Positions 8,134 through 15,725 of a stretch of DNA of 34,310 nucleotides are shown here, one piece after another. This stretch comes from Acidobacteriota bacterium. Its GTDB lineage: Bacteria > Acidobacteriota > Terriglobia > Bryobacterales > Bryobacteraceae. The stretch is taken from positions 1 to 34,310 of the forward strand of contig JACOTZ010000013.1 of NCBI GenBank assembly GCA_016178155.1, given 5' to 3'. The notes beneath the pieces were generated by a model, which searched no databases, was not told where the DNA came from, and saw nothing but the letters and a program-made list of their open reading frames with translations. Every line of letters starts with the position of its first letter. The first letter of the stretch is position 1. Position numbers and translations under genes: made by a program.

Positions 8134-9609
8134 ATGACCGCGCCGGCAAAAGGCGAGACATTCCGTGCCTGGGATGTGGCGGAGCTGCCGCCGGCGCCAG
8201 TGTTTCGCATGCGCCACTGGACCCTGCTGATCGGGCCGGGACTGCTGATGGTGGGCGCCAACATCGGCGGGGGCGAGTGGCTGTTGGGGCCGCTGGTGAC
8301 AGCGCAATACGGCGGGCGCGTCTTGTGGCTGGCGCTGCTCGCGATCCTGGTGCAGGTGTTCTACAACCTCGCGGTAATGCGCTATGCGCTCTATTGCGGC
8401 GAGAACATCTTCGTCGGCTTCTTTCGCACGCCGCCGGGACCGCGCTTCTGGACGGCCTTCTACATCACGCTCGACCTTTGCGGCGCCTGGCCCTATCTGG
8501 CGTCGAATGCCGCCGTGCCATTGGCGGCCGTGCTGCTCGGACGGTTACCCAACGCCGCCCAGGACGGCAGCTTCGTGCGCGGCCTGAGCTACGCCGTTTT
8601 CCTGGCGGCCTTCGTGCCGCTGATCTTCGGCGGCAAAATCTATAACGCGATCGAGCGCCTGATGGTGGCGAAGCTGGTGCTGGTGCTCGGCTACCTGAGC
8701 TTCATCGCCCTCTTCTGGGTGAGTTGGGACACTTGGCGGGAGATCTGGTCCGGCCTGTTCCGTATAGGCGCGCTGCCGGCGGGCGACTTCAACTGGGCTA
8801 CCCTGGCCGCCTTCGCCGCGGTGGCAGGCGCCGGCGGGCTCAACAATTCCACGCTGTCCAGCTACGTTCGCGACAAGGGCTGGGGCATGGGATCGCGGGT
8901 GGGGGCGCTGCCGAGTGCGATCGGCGGCCGCACCATCCGGCTCTCGCACAGCGGCAAGGTCTTCGAGCTGAGCCGCGAGAACCTCGGCCGCTGGCTCGGC
9001 TGGCTGCGGCACGTCCGCCGCGATCAGCTTGCCCTCTGGGCGCCCGGCTGCGTGCTCGGCATGGTGTTGCCCGCAATGATGTCGTATGAGTTCATCCGCG
9101 GCGTGAAACAGGTGGACGGCAACGCGGCAGCGGCCATGACCGCGCAGGCGATCGCTTCGCAGCACGGCCAGGCTTTCTGGTACATCACCCTCCTGTGCGG
9201 ATTCCTGATCATGGCGCCGACCCAGGTGAGCCAGCTTGACGGGATCGCGCGGCGCTGGACCGACGTCATCTGGACCGGCTCAAAGCGCCTGCGCGGCCTC
9301 GAGGGCAACCAGGTGAAGCGTATCTATTACACCCTGCTCGCCACCTACGGGGTCTGGGGACTGATCGCGCTCACGGCGGCGCCCAGCCCGCTCGTGCTCG
9401 CGATCGCCTACGGTGTCATGGTCAATTTCGCGCTGGCGTTTTCGGCGCTGCACACGCTTTACGTCAACATGACGTTGTTGCCGCACGAACTGCGGCCGGG
9501 CTGGGTGATGCGTCTCGGCCTGGTGGCCTGCGCCGTGTTTTACATCGGCATCTCGGCCATCGCGCTGCGCCAGCAATGGCCGAACCTCATGGCATGGCTT
9601 GGGCAGTGA
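8134..9609 (+). CDS. Nramp-like membrane transporter lacking the canonical metal-site motifs
   Basis: A 491-residue integral membrane protein with about eleven hydrophobic segments and overall Nramp/APC-like layout. The first segment reads GPGLLMVGANIGGGEWLLGP, matching the position of Nramp TM1. However, the D-P-G-N metal-binding motif is replaced by G-A-N-I-G-G-G-E-W. The TM6 region reads AAFAAVAGAGGLNNSTLSSY with no M-P-H motif. A soluble-looking loop of about 55 residues (SAIGGRTIRLSHSGK...) sits between TM6 and TM7. Canonical Nramps carry Mn(II)/Fe(II) with protons; this divergent branch, known in acidobacterial and planctomycete genomes as Nramp-related, may carry another solute. A TACCAT box lies eight bases before the start, so the mRNA may be leaderless. 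Confidence 0.8.
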   Translation: MTAPAKGETFRAWDVAELPPAPVFRMRHWTLLIGPGLLMVGANIGGGEWLLGPLVTAQYGGRVLWLALLAILVQVFYNLAVMRYALYCGENIFVGFFRTPPGPRFWTAFYITLDLCGAWPYLASNAAVPLAAVLLGRLPNAAQDGSFVRGLSYAVFLAAFVPLIFGGKIYNAIERLMVAKLVLVLGYLSFIALFWVSWDTWREIWSGLFRIGALPAGDFNWATLAAFAAVAGAGGLNNSTLSSYVRDKGWGMGSRVGALPSAIGGRTIRLSHSGKVFELSRENLGRWLGWLRHVRRDQLALWAPGCVLGMVLPAMMSYEFIRGVKQVDGNAAAAMTAQAIASQHGQAFWYITLLCGFLIMAPTQVSQLDGIARRWTDVIWTGSKRLRGLEGNQVKRIYYTLLATYGVWGLIALTAAPSPLVLAIAYGVMVNFALAFSALHTLYVNMTLLPHELRPGWVMRLGLVACAVFYIGISAIALRQQWPNLMAWLGQ

Positions 9610-9648
9610 TGCGGCCTTCGCCTGGAGGAAATGGCGGCACACCTGGCC

Positions 9649-9713
9649 TTGCGTATCCACCAAGGGTTCTACTATGATTTTTCTCACGCCGCCCGGCGGC
9701 ACATTCAAGGAGG
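9649..9713 (+). promoter_or_regulatory. Promoter and Shine-Dalgarno site of the small secreted protein gene
   Basis: TTGCGT (9649-9654) and TATGAT (9673-9678) are separated by 18 bases, a sigma-70-like arrangement. AAGGAGG (9707-9713) is the strongest Shine-Dalgarno site in the region. It sits 4 bases before an in-frame GTG (9718) and 13 bases before the ATG at 9727, so the exact start is ambiguous by three codons. Confidence 0.55.
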
Positions 9714-9726
9714 CCAGGTGACGCAT

Positions 9727-10182
9727 ATGCGAACAACCAGGTTGATCATCATCGCTGTTTTGCTCGGAGCCGGCGCTTTCGCCGCGGAGCCGTTCCTCGG
9801 GACCTGGAAACTGAATATCGCCAGATCGAAGTTCAGTCCCGGGCCGGCGCCGAAGAGCGGTGTCGTGCGCGTGGAGCGCCAGGGCAGGGGATACAAGGTC
9901 AGTATCGAGACGGTCGACGCGAAGGGTAAATCGCAACGCAGCTTCTATGCTTCAAATCTGGACGGCAAGGACGTCGCGTTCACGGGCTCGGAGTACGACA
10001 CCATCGTGCTGGAACGATCCACCGAAAATAAGATCGTGCTCGGTCTCAAGAAGGGGGGCAAGATGCTGGTGACTGGCACAAACGAAGTTTCACGGGACGG
10101 CAAGACCCGCACGATGATGCTCAAAGGAACCAGCATCGGTGGCAAGCCGCTGAACACGATCCTCGTGTACGATCGCATATAG
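9727..10182 (+). CDS. Small secreted lipocalin-like hypothetical protein
   Basis: A 151-residue exported protein. A signal peptide (MRTTRLIIIAVLLGAGAFAA) is followed by EPFLGTWKLNIARSKFSPGP, a G-T-W-x-L-N opening typical of small beta-barrel (lipocalin/calycin-like) proteins common in Acidobacteriota. The rest alternates short strands and turns (YKVSIETVDAKGKSQ, IVLERSTENKIVLGLKKGG), consistent with an eight-stranded barrel. No catalytic motif or cysteine is visible. The gene has its own promoter and Shine-Dalgarno site. The function is unknown; ligand binding in the periplasm is only a guess from fold. Confidence 0.75.
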   Translation: MRTTRLIIIAVLLGAGAFAAEPFLGTWKLNIARSKFSPGPAPKSGVVRVERQGRGYKVSIETVDAKGKSQRSFYASNLDGKDVAFTGSEYDTIVLERSTENKIVLGLKKGGKMLVTGTNEVSRDGKTRTMMLKGTSIGGKPLNTILVYDRI

Positions 10183-10251
10183 GTTGAAACGCGGCGCCAG
10201 CTGGAGCGACGCGGTACATCGGCGCATTTTGCGCGTGGTCAGGAGAGAGAT

Positions 10252-11205
10252 ATGCAGAGAGACCGTCGTGAGTTCGTGAAGAGTGCCGCGCTCCTGGGCG
10301 CGGCCGGCCGGGCCATGGCCGCCGCGGAGATTCCACGCCGGCCGCTGGGCAGGACAGGACTGCAGGTCTCGATCCTCGGCTTGGGTGGAGCGCCCGTCGG
10401 CAGATTACCTCAGGAAAAAGACGCGGTCGAGGTCGTGCGCCGCTGCTATGACCTGGGGATCAACTACTTCGACAGCGCCGCGGCCGGGGCATACGGGCTC
10501 AGCCAGGCGCGCTACGGCCTGGCGCTGAAGGGGCTGCGCGATAAAGTCGTCCTCGCGACGAAAACCCGGCACCGAACAGCCACCCAGGCGCAGCTCGACC
10601 TCGACCAGAGCCTCGCGAACCTGCGAACTGACCACCTGGACCTCTATCAGCTTCACAACATCATCAATGACGAGGACATCGAATTCATCTTCGGCCCGCG
10701 CGGCGTGCTGGAGATGGTGGAGAAAGCGAGGAAGGCGGGCAAGGTGCGATTCGTGGGCGTGACCGGCCACACCGATCCCAAGGTGCTGAACCGCATCCTC
10801 GAGCGTTACCCGTTCGATTCTGTGCTCATGCCGCTCAGTGTCGCCGATGGCGCCAACCGCCAGAAAAGCTTCGAAGCTGAGACGGTGGCGTTCGCGCGCA
10901 AAAAGGGCGTCGCGGTCATCGCCATGAAAACCCTGAGCGCGGGCGCGCTGCTGCGGAAGGGAGTTGCCTCGCTTCAGGAGTCTCTTCACTACGTATGGTC
11001 GCTGCCGGTGTCTACCGCGATTCTCGGCTGCGGAAGCGTGGATCAGGTGGAGAGCGATGTGGCCGCGGCGCGTTCTTTCCGGCCGCTGGCCGCCGCTGAC
11101 GTAGACGCGCTGCGCCGGCGCGCCGCCGGGTTCGAGCTCGCAGGTCTCGAGCCCTGGAAACGGCATCTGCCGGCCGGCGACCCGGGCGCCTACCTTGCCG
11201 ACTAA
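10252..11205 (+). CDS. Tat-exported aldo/keto reductase
   Basis: A 317-residue aldo/keto reductase superfamily enzyme that would reduce or oxidise carbonyl/alcohol groups, usually on sugars, with NAD(P)H. The N-terminus RDRREFVKSAALLGAAGRAMAA is a twin-arginine signal, predicting folded export with bound cofactor. The barrel starts at RRPLGRTGLQVSILGLGG. The catalytic tetrad is present: D74 (NYFDSA), Y81 (AYGLS), K104 (LATKT) and H135 (LYQLHN). The C-terminal cofactor region includes STAILGCGSVDQVESD. AGGAGAGA three bases before the ATG supports the start. The next two genes encode further Tat-tagged enzymes on the same strand, suggesting a shared periplasmic catabolic role; the substrate is not determinable here. 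Confidence 0.9.
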   Translation: MQRDRREFVKSAALLGAAGRAMAAAEIPRRPLGRTGLQVSILGLGGAPVGRLPQEKDAVEVVRRCYDLGINYFDSAAAGAYGLSQARYGLALKGLRDKVVLATKTRHRTATQAQLDLDQSLANLRTDHLDLYQLHNIINDEDIEFIFGPRGVLEMVEKARKAGKVRFVGVTGHTDPKVLNRILERYPFDSVLMPLSVADGANRQKSFEAETVAFARKKGVAVIAMKTLSAGALLRKGVASLQESLHYVWSLPVSTAILGCGSVDQVESDVAAARSFRPLAAADVDALRRRAAGFELAGLEPWKRHLPAGDPGAYLAD

Positions 11206-11335
11206 TGCGGTGTCCCGCCTTGGATTTGACAACCGCTCCCGCGGTCGCGGCTCGAATGAGCGCTTCCAGGCCGTGCCCTTCCCGCACGTTGCATCTGCGG
11301 CCCTGAGGTGCATCTCGCGACGGCCATGGTGAACA

Positions 11336-12535
11336 ATGCTCGGTAAGGGAGTGTCGCGGCGCCGGTTCCTGTGCGCCGCTGCCGCCGGCTGCGGCGTGGC
11401 GGCCGCCGCCCCGGGAAAGCACCGCATTCAATCGGTTCGCGCACGATCCGTTCCGCTGCTGCCCACGAGCCGGTTCGGAACATCTCGCTTTACGTCGGAT
11501 TTCGATCCCGCGCGCCGTCGCTGGTTCGGGCCGTTCTCGCAGCTCGCCGGCTCGATCGTGGTCGAGATCCGCACCGATTCCGGAATTACCGGCTACGGTC
11601 TCGGCGGCGGGGGTGGCGCCGCTGCGTACATCGTCGACCATCACCTGCGCGACCTGCTGGTTGGCGCCGACCCCCTCAATATCGAGCTCCTCTGGGACCA
11701 GATGTACGCCTCGACCTCCCTTTACGGGCGCAAGGGCCTGGCCGTCATGGCGATCAGCGGCATCGATCTCGCGCTCTGGGATATCGCCGGCAAGGCGGCC
11801 GGACTCCCCGTCTATCGCCTGCTTGGCGGCGCGACCAAGGAGCGCGTCCCGGTTTACTTCACGAGCAACCAGCCGCAGCGCGGCCTGGACATGGGCATGC
11901 GCGCCTTCAAGCTGCCCATTGATCAGGGCGTCGCGCAAGGCGATGACGGAAAGCACCGGATTGTGCAGCGCATCGCCGAGGTGCGCGGGATGATTGGGCC
12001 TGACGCCGGCCTCATGATCGACTGCCTCGCGCGCTGGGACGTGCCTTATACGCTCGAGATGGACCGGCGGCTCGCCGGGCACCGGCTGCGCTGGATCGAA
12101 GAGCCTCTCTATCCCGACGACCTCGAGGGCTACGCAAGACTCTGCCGCGAGGTCCGCGGCACGCGCATCGCGAGCGGCGAGCATGAATACACGCGCTACG
12201 GCTTCGCCGAGCTGATCCGGCATAAGGCCGCGCACATCTTGCAGCCCGACATCACCTGGTCGGGAGGCCTCACCGAACTCCGCCGCATCGCGACTCTCGC
12301 GGCTTCAGCCGGCCTTCCCTTTATTCCGCACCGGGGCGGCAGTCTCTACGGGTTGCACCTGATCCTCGCCACGCCAACCTGCCACCTCGCCGAGAGCTTC
12401 GGCATCGGTGAAACCGGCAACGAGATCATGGAGGCGATCACGCCGCCCTACGAGAAGGGCCACATCCACGCGCCCGAAAAACCCGGCTTCGGCGTCGAGC
12501 TGAATGAACAGCTTTTGCAGAAATACGCCCGCTGA
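11336..12535 (+). CDS. Enolase-superfamily dehydratase, L-rhamnonate dehydratase-like, Tat-exported
   Basis: A 399-residue mandelate-racemase/muconate-lactonizing family enzyme. The N-terminus GVSRRRFLCAAAAGCGVAAAA is a twin-arginine signal. The metal ligands fit: D229 (MIDC), E255 (WIEEP) and E282 (SGEHE). H283 and H332 (IPHRGG) match the catalytic histidines of the rhamnonate dehydratase subgroup, as do LRWIEEPLYPDDLEGY and ILQPDITWSGGLTELR. Such enzymes dehydrate sugar acids to 2-keto-3-deoxy acids using Mg(II). E. coli-type rhamnonate dehydratases are cytoplasmic, so the Tat signal is notable. It lies 130 bases after the reductase gene and 61 before the sulfatase gene. The family is sure; the exact sugar acid is not. 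Confidence 0.85.
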   Translation: MLGKGVSRRRFLCAAAAGCGVAAAAPGKHRIQSVRARSVPLLPTSRFGTSRFTSDFDPARRRWFGPFSQLAGSIVVEIRTDSGITGYGLGGGGGAAAYIVDHHLRDLLVGADPLNIELLWDQMYASTSLYGRKGLAVMAISGIDLALWDIAGKAAGLPVYRLLGGATKERVPVYFTSNQPQRGLDMGMRAFKLPIDQGVAQGDDGKHRIVQRIAEVRGMIGPDAGLMIDCLARWDVPYTLEMDRRLAGHRLRWIEEPLYPDDLEGYARLCREVRGTRIASGEHEYTRYGFAELIRHKAAHILQPDITWSGGLTELRRIATLAASAGLPFIPHRGGSLYGLHLILATPTCHLAESFGIGETGNEIMEAITPPYEKGHIHAPEKPGFGVELNEQLLQKYAR

Positions 12536-12543
12536 TACGCTCG

Positions 12544-12566
12544 GGGCGCGCCAGCGCGTCGCGCCC
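12544..12566 (+). terminator. GC-rich hairpin after the dehydratase gene (no T-tract)
   Basis: GGGCGCG (12544-12550) pairs perfectly with CGCGCCC (12560-12566) across a nine-base loop, eight bases after the dehydratase stop codon. No run of T follows, so intrinsic termination is doubtful; it could stabilise the 3' end. It ends 17 bases before the next gene's TATACT box. Confidence 0.3.
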
Positions 12567-12583
12567 TGAACGCGGAGCCGCAA

Positions 12584-12589
12584 TATACT
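12584..12589 (+). promoter_or_regulatory. -10 box TATACT of the sulfatase gene, probably leaderless
   Basis: TATACT is followed by seven bases and then the sulfatase ATG at 12597, so the expected transcription start coincides with the start codon. No Shine-Dalgarno sequence is present, which agrees with leaderless translation. Confidence 0.45.
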
Positions 12590-12596
12590 ATCCTCA

Positions 12597-14006
12597 ATGA
12601 ACCGCAGGCACTTCCTGTCCACCGTAGCCCTGGGTGCGCCGGTCCTGGCATCCCAGGCTTCCCGCAACCGTCCGAACGTTCTGTTCATCGCCGTCGACGA
12701 TCTCAACGACTGGATCGGCTGCCTCGGCGGCAACCCGGACGTTAGGACCCCGAATTTCGACCGCCTCGCCCAACGAGGCGTACTGTTCACCAACGCCCAT
12801 TGCGCCGCTCCGCTATGCAACCCCTCCCGCGCAGCCTTGATGACGGGCATCCGGCCGTCGACTTCGGGCATTTACGACAATGGTCAGCCGATGCGGCGGT
12901 CGCCTGTCCTCAGGGATGCCGTGAGTCTCACGCAGCACTTCATGGCCAACGGCTACCGCGCGATCGGCGGCGGCAAGATTTTTCACGGCGCATACCCGGA
13001 CCGGCAAAGCTGGGACGACTACTTTCCCTCGCAGACCAGGAACAAGCCGAACGATCCGGTGCCGGTAAAGCTGCCGGCGCACGGCATCCCCGATACCGGC
13101 CACTTCGACTGGGGACCCGTGAGCGTGCCCGATTCCGCCATGGGTGACACGCAAGTGGTCGAGTGGGCAGCGAAGCAGCTCGAGAAGCGCCAGGCCAAGC
13201 CCCTGTTTCTCGCCTGCGGCATCTTCCGTCCGCACCTGCCCTGGTACGTCCCGAAAAAATATTTCGACTTGTACCCGCTCGAAAAGATTACTCTGCCGAA
13301 GGTGAACGGTGACGACCTGGACGACGTGCCGCCCATCGGCCGCAAGTTCGCACGGCCGCAGGGAGATCATAAGACGGTCACCGAACACCACCAGTGGCGC
13401 CAGGCAGTGCAGGCCTATCTGGCGTCGATCAGCTTCGCCGACGCTTCGCTCGGTCATCTTCTGGACGCGTTCGACGCCAGTCCCTACGCCCGGGACACGA
13501 CGGTCGTGCTTTGGAGCGACCACGGCTGGCATCTCGGCGAGAAGCTGCATTGGCGCAAGTTCACCCTGTGGGAAGAAGCCACTCACAACGTGCTGATGAT
13601 GGTCGCCCCGGATGTGACGAAGCCCGGTGGGCGCTGCCCCCGCGCGGTCAATCTGCTGGACATCTACCCGACGCTCGCGGACCTCTGCGGGCTGCCCGGG
13701 AGGAAAGAGCTCGAGGGTCAAAGCCTCCGGGCGCTGCTCAAAGATCCGGGTGCCGCCTGGGAGCGGCCGGCACTCACCACTTTCCATCGGAACAACCACT
13801 CCGTGCGCGGCGAGCGCTGGCGCTACATCCGCTATACCGATGGGACGGAAGAGCTGTATGACCACCGCACCGATCCGCTCGAATGGAAGAACCTGGCCGG
13901 CAAGGCGGAATACAAAGAGGTTAAGGCCGGCCTGGCGCGCTGGCTGCCCACTGTCAATGCACCCGAATCGGTGCACGAGCGCGGCGTCAACGAAGGCTTA
14001 CCGTAG
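12597..14006 (+). CDS. Tat-exported type I sulfatase, iduronate-2-sulfatase-like
   Basis: A 469-residue arylsulfatase-family enzyme that removes sulfate esters. The N-terminus MNRRHFLSTVALGAPVLASQ is a twin-arginine signal. The sulfatase signature is C74-N-P-S-R78 (APLCNPSRAALMTG). Its cysteine must be oxidised to formylglycine by an anaerobic- or FGE-type maturase that is not in this window. The N-terminal calcium ligands are D34/D35 (FIAVDDLNDW), and a C-terminal metal site is seen in VVLWSDHGWHLGEK. Length and the blocks GIYDNGQPMR and FLACGIFRPHLPWYVPKKY resemble iduronate-2-sulfatase-type members. With the neighbouring sugar-acid dehydratase and reductase it fits breakdown of sulfated or methylpentose-containing glycans, an inference from context. 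Confidence 0.92.
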   Translation: MNRRHFLSTVALGAPVLASQASRNRPNVLFIAVDDLNDWIGCLGGNPDVRTPNFDRLAQRGVLFTNAHCAAPLCNPSRAALMTGIRPSTSGIYDNGQPMRRSPVLRDAVSLTQHFMANGYRAIGGGKIFHGAYPDRQSWDDYFPSQTRNKPNDPVPVKLPAHGIPDTGHFDWGPVSVPDSAMGDTQVVEWAAKQLEKRQAKPLFLACGIFRPHLPWYVPKKYFDLYPLEKITLPKVNGDDLDDVPPIGRKFARPQGDHKTVTEHHQWRQAVQAYLASISFADASLGHLLDAFDASPYARDTTVVLWSDHGWHLGEKLHWRKFTLWEEATHNVLMMVAPDVTKPGGRCPRAVNLLDIYPTLADLCGLPGRKELEGQSLRALLKDPGAAWERPALTTFHRNNHSVRGERWRYIRYTDGTEELYDHRTDPLEWKNLAGKAEYKEVKAGLARWLPTVNAPESVHERGVNEGLP

Positions 14007-14046
14007 CCCGCATTTTCGCACGCCCGCACGGCGGGGAGATGAGGCG

Positions 14047-14080
14047 TGGCCTTGCTGAAATAGATTGGCCTTACTGAAAT
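14047..14080. repeat. Two-unit tandem repeat, 19-base period, at the end of the carrier gene
   Basis: TGGCCTTGCTGAAAT (14047-14061) recurs as TGGCCTTACTGAAAT (14066-14080), with one mismatch in 15. The second unit contains the last codons and stop (TTA = TAA on minus) of the carrier gene; in the first unit the matching codon is CAA. It looks like a small duplication of the gene's 3' end between two convergent genes. Confidence 0.7.
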
Positions 14081-15447
14081 CGCGAGCGCCGTACTGGCTC
14101 GTGAACCGGTTCCGGGGCGGGCCCCGGTTCGAAGTAGGGTTGCGCCGCGGGACGCCGCAGCTCGTTCCGGATCGAGCGGAGCAGGAACAGCCACAGAATC
14201 GCGCACACGATGGACACCACCGACAACCAGCGAGTCCCCACCGTCACCACAGCCGCGTAGACAAGATTAAGGACCACGGACGCACATTTGGCGAAACGCT
14301 GGACGAACATGTCAATGAAAGCCTTACCTTTGTAAAGTGTGTCCGGAGGCAGCCGGGTGTAGAGCGCTTCTTTCGCGGATTGATGGATGGAGTACTGGAA
14401 AGTGTTATCCGCGGCGGACATGGCGCCGGCGAGCAGCAGGCCGGGAAACAGCAGAAACCCGCTCGAGCTGACCAGTATGGCCACCGGCAGAAAGGCCAAC
14501 GCGGCGGGAAGCCCGAAGCGGCGCATGACGAAGCCCGTAACCAGCAACTGCGTGAGAATCGATCCGATGCCGATCACTTGCCCAACCCGCGAAAAGAATG
14601 CGTCTTTGGCGAGCGAATCCCGAATCAGCATCTCGACGCTACGGCTCAATTGGAAGTCGATTGTGTTCGAGACTACCTCGTAGATCCCGATCAGCGCCGC
14701 GATGGCAAGCAGGTAGCGCGACCGGAAAACGGTCGTGGCCGCTTCGAGAAAGGGAATGCCTTTGCCCGGCCGAACCGGAGGGTCGTCCGCATCGCGCCGG
14801 CGCGCGGCCGTGCGTTGTACTCGCACTGCGATCAGCGCGATCAGCGCCATTGGGATGATGCACACGTACAGCAGCGGCGCCCTCCCGGACTCCTTCACAA
14901 ACGAATTCACCAAGGTGGAACCGGCAAAGCCGCCGAGGACGCCGCCCAGGCCCACAATGCCGTAGGTGCGCCTGGCTTGATCCATCGTGAGCAGGTCGCT
15001 GGTAAAGGCCCAGAAGGTCGCCACCATCAGGGTGTTGAACATGTCGCCGAACACGTAAAAGGACCATACGATCCCGTCGCTCGCGTGTGGCAGTGTAGCG
15101 CCAAAAAATACGAAGAGGACGCCGCAGGTTGCGGCGAAGATCGACACCAGGTGATGCCGCGGGAAATGGCGGGCGAGCACGGTGAAGACCAGGACCAGCA
15201 CATAGGCCGCGATCATGTTCAGCACCTTGGCCAACTGCTCGGATTCAGCCCCGCCCATCTCGGTGCCGAAGAAATGCAGCGGCCGGCCGGAGAAGTAGTG
15301 GATGATGACCGCTCGCTTCATCGGCTTCAGGATCCAGAACGTCGCGATCACCAGAAAGAAATAGAACGACAGCATGCGCGCGGCCGGCCACTCCTCGCGC
15401 CGAATGTCTGCGAACTGCCGGTAAAAAACGTCGCGCAACCAGGACAT
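14071..15447 (-). CDS. ATP/ADP-translocase-like (Npt1/Npt2 family) membrane carrier
   Basis: A 458-residue integral membrane protein with about twelve hydrophobic segments. The blocks LSFYFFLVIATFWILKPMKRA near the N-terminus, FWAFTSDLLTMDQARRTYGI in the middle and IHQSAKEALYTRLPPDTLYKGKAFID toward the C-terminus match the nucleotide-transporter-like (TLC/Npt) branch of the major facilitator superfamily. In free-living bacteria this branch is of unknown substrate; some relatives are fused to other domains or act in membrane regulation. Obligate intracellular bacteria use the canonical version to import host ATP, which is not implied here. The C-terminal 30 residues are Pro/Glu-rich. The gene is convergent with the sulfatase gene and divergent from the metallophosphoesterase gene. 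Confidence 0.85.
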   Translation of the reverse strand: MSWLRDVFYRQFADIRREEWPAARMLSFYFFLVIATFWILKPMKRAVIIHYFSGRPLHFFGTEMGGAESEQLAKVLNMIAAYVLVLVFTVLARHFPRHHLVSIFAATCGVLFVFFGATLPHASDGIVWSFYVFGDMFNTLMVATFWAFTSDLLTMDQARRTYGIVGLGGVLGGFAGSTLVNSFVKESGRAPLLYVCIIPMALIALIAVRVQRTAARRRDADDPPVRPGKGIPFLEAATTVFRSRYLLAIAALIGIYEVVSNTIDFQLSRSVEMLIRDSLAKDAFFSRVGQVIGIGSILTQLLVTGFVMRRFGLPAALAFLPVAILVSSSGFLLFPGLLLAGAMSAADNTFQYSIHQSAKEALYTRLPPDTLYKGKAFIDMFVQRFAKCASVVLNLVYAAVVTVGTRWLSVVSIVCAILWLFLLRSIRNELRRPAAQPYFEPGPAPEPVHEPVRRSRFQ

Positions 15448-15613
15448 AAGCGCTAAGGTGCGAGTACCCCGTTAGTAGGACGCCGATCCGGGCAGAAGTG
15501 ACACATCAGTCCTGCCTGCCGCGGCTCGCTAAATCGGGCGTTTCGCTCCAGGCGAACGCCGCGACCAGCCAGACCGTGGGATGTTCAACCCGGCATGCTC
15601 CTCCCTCGTCCTT

Positions 15614-15668
15614 CAGGCTCATTCTGCGTTAGAAACAAACCTCCGCTCCAGGCTCATTCTGCATTAGA
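15614..15668. repeat. Pair of 20-base direct repeats in the divergent intergenic region
   Basis: CAGGCTCATTCTGCGTTAGA (15614-15633) recurs as CAGGCTCATTCTGCATTAGA (15649-15668), one mismatch in 20 with a 35-base period. They lie 58-112 bases before the metallophosphoesterase start and about 165 bases before the divergent carrier gene. Two sites spaced by about 3.3 helical turns could bind a regulator; a chance micro-duplication is the alternative. Confidence 0.65.
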
Positions 15669-15704
15669 CAAAGACTCTCCGCAGCCCGCATCGGCCTCGC
15701 GGCT

Positions 15705-15710
15705 TAGAAT
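15705..15710 (+). promoter_or_regulatory. -10-like box TAGAAT before the metallophosphoesterase operon
   Basis: TAGAAT lies 15 bases before the ATG at 15726, predicting a leader of only about 8 bases. No clear -35 is seen at 17 bases. The pair of 20-base direct repeats ends 36 bases upstream, so they would be well placed to control this promoter. Confidence 0.35.
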
Positions 15711-15725
15711 GGAAACGGCGGGTTC

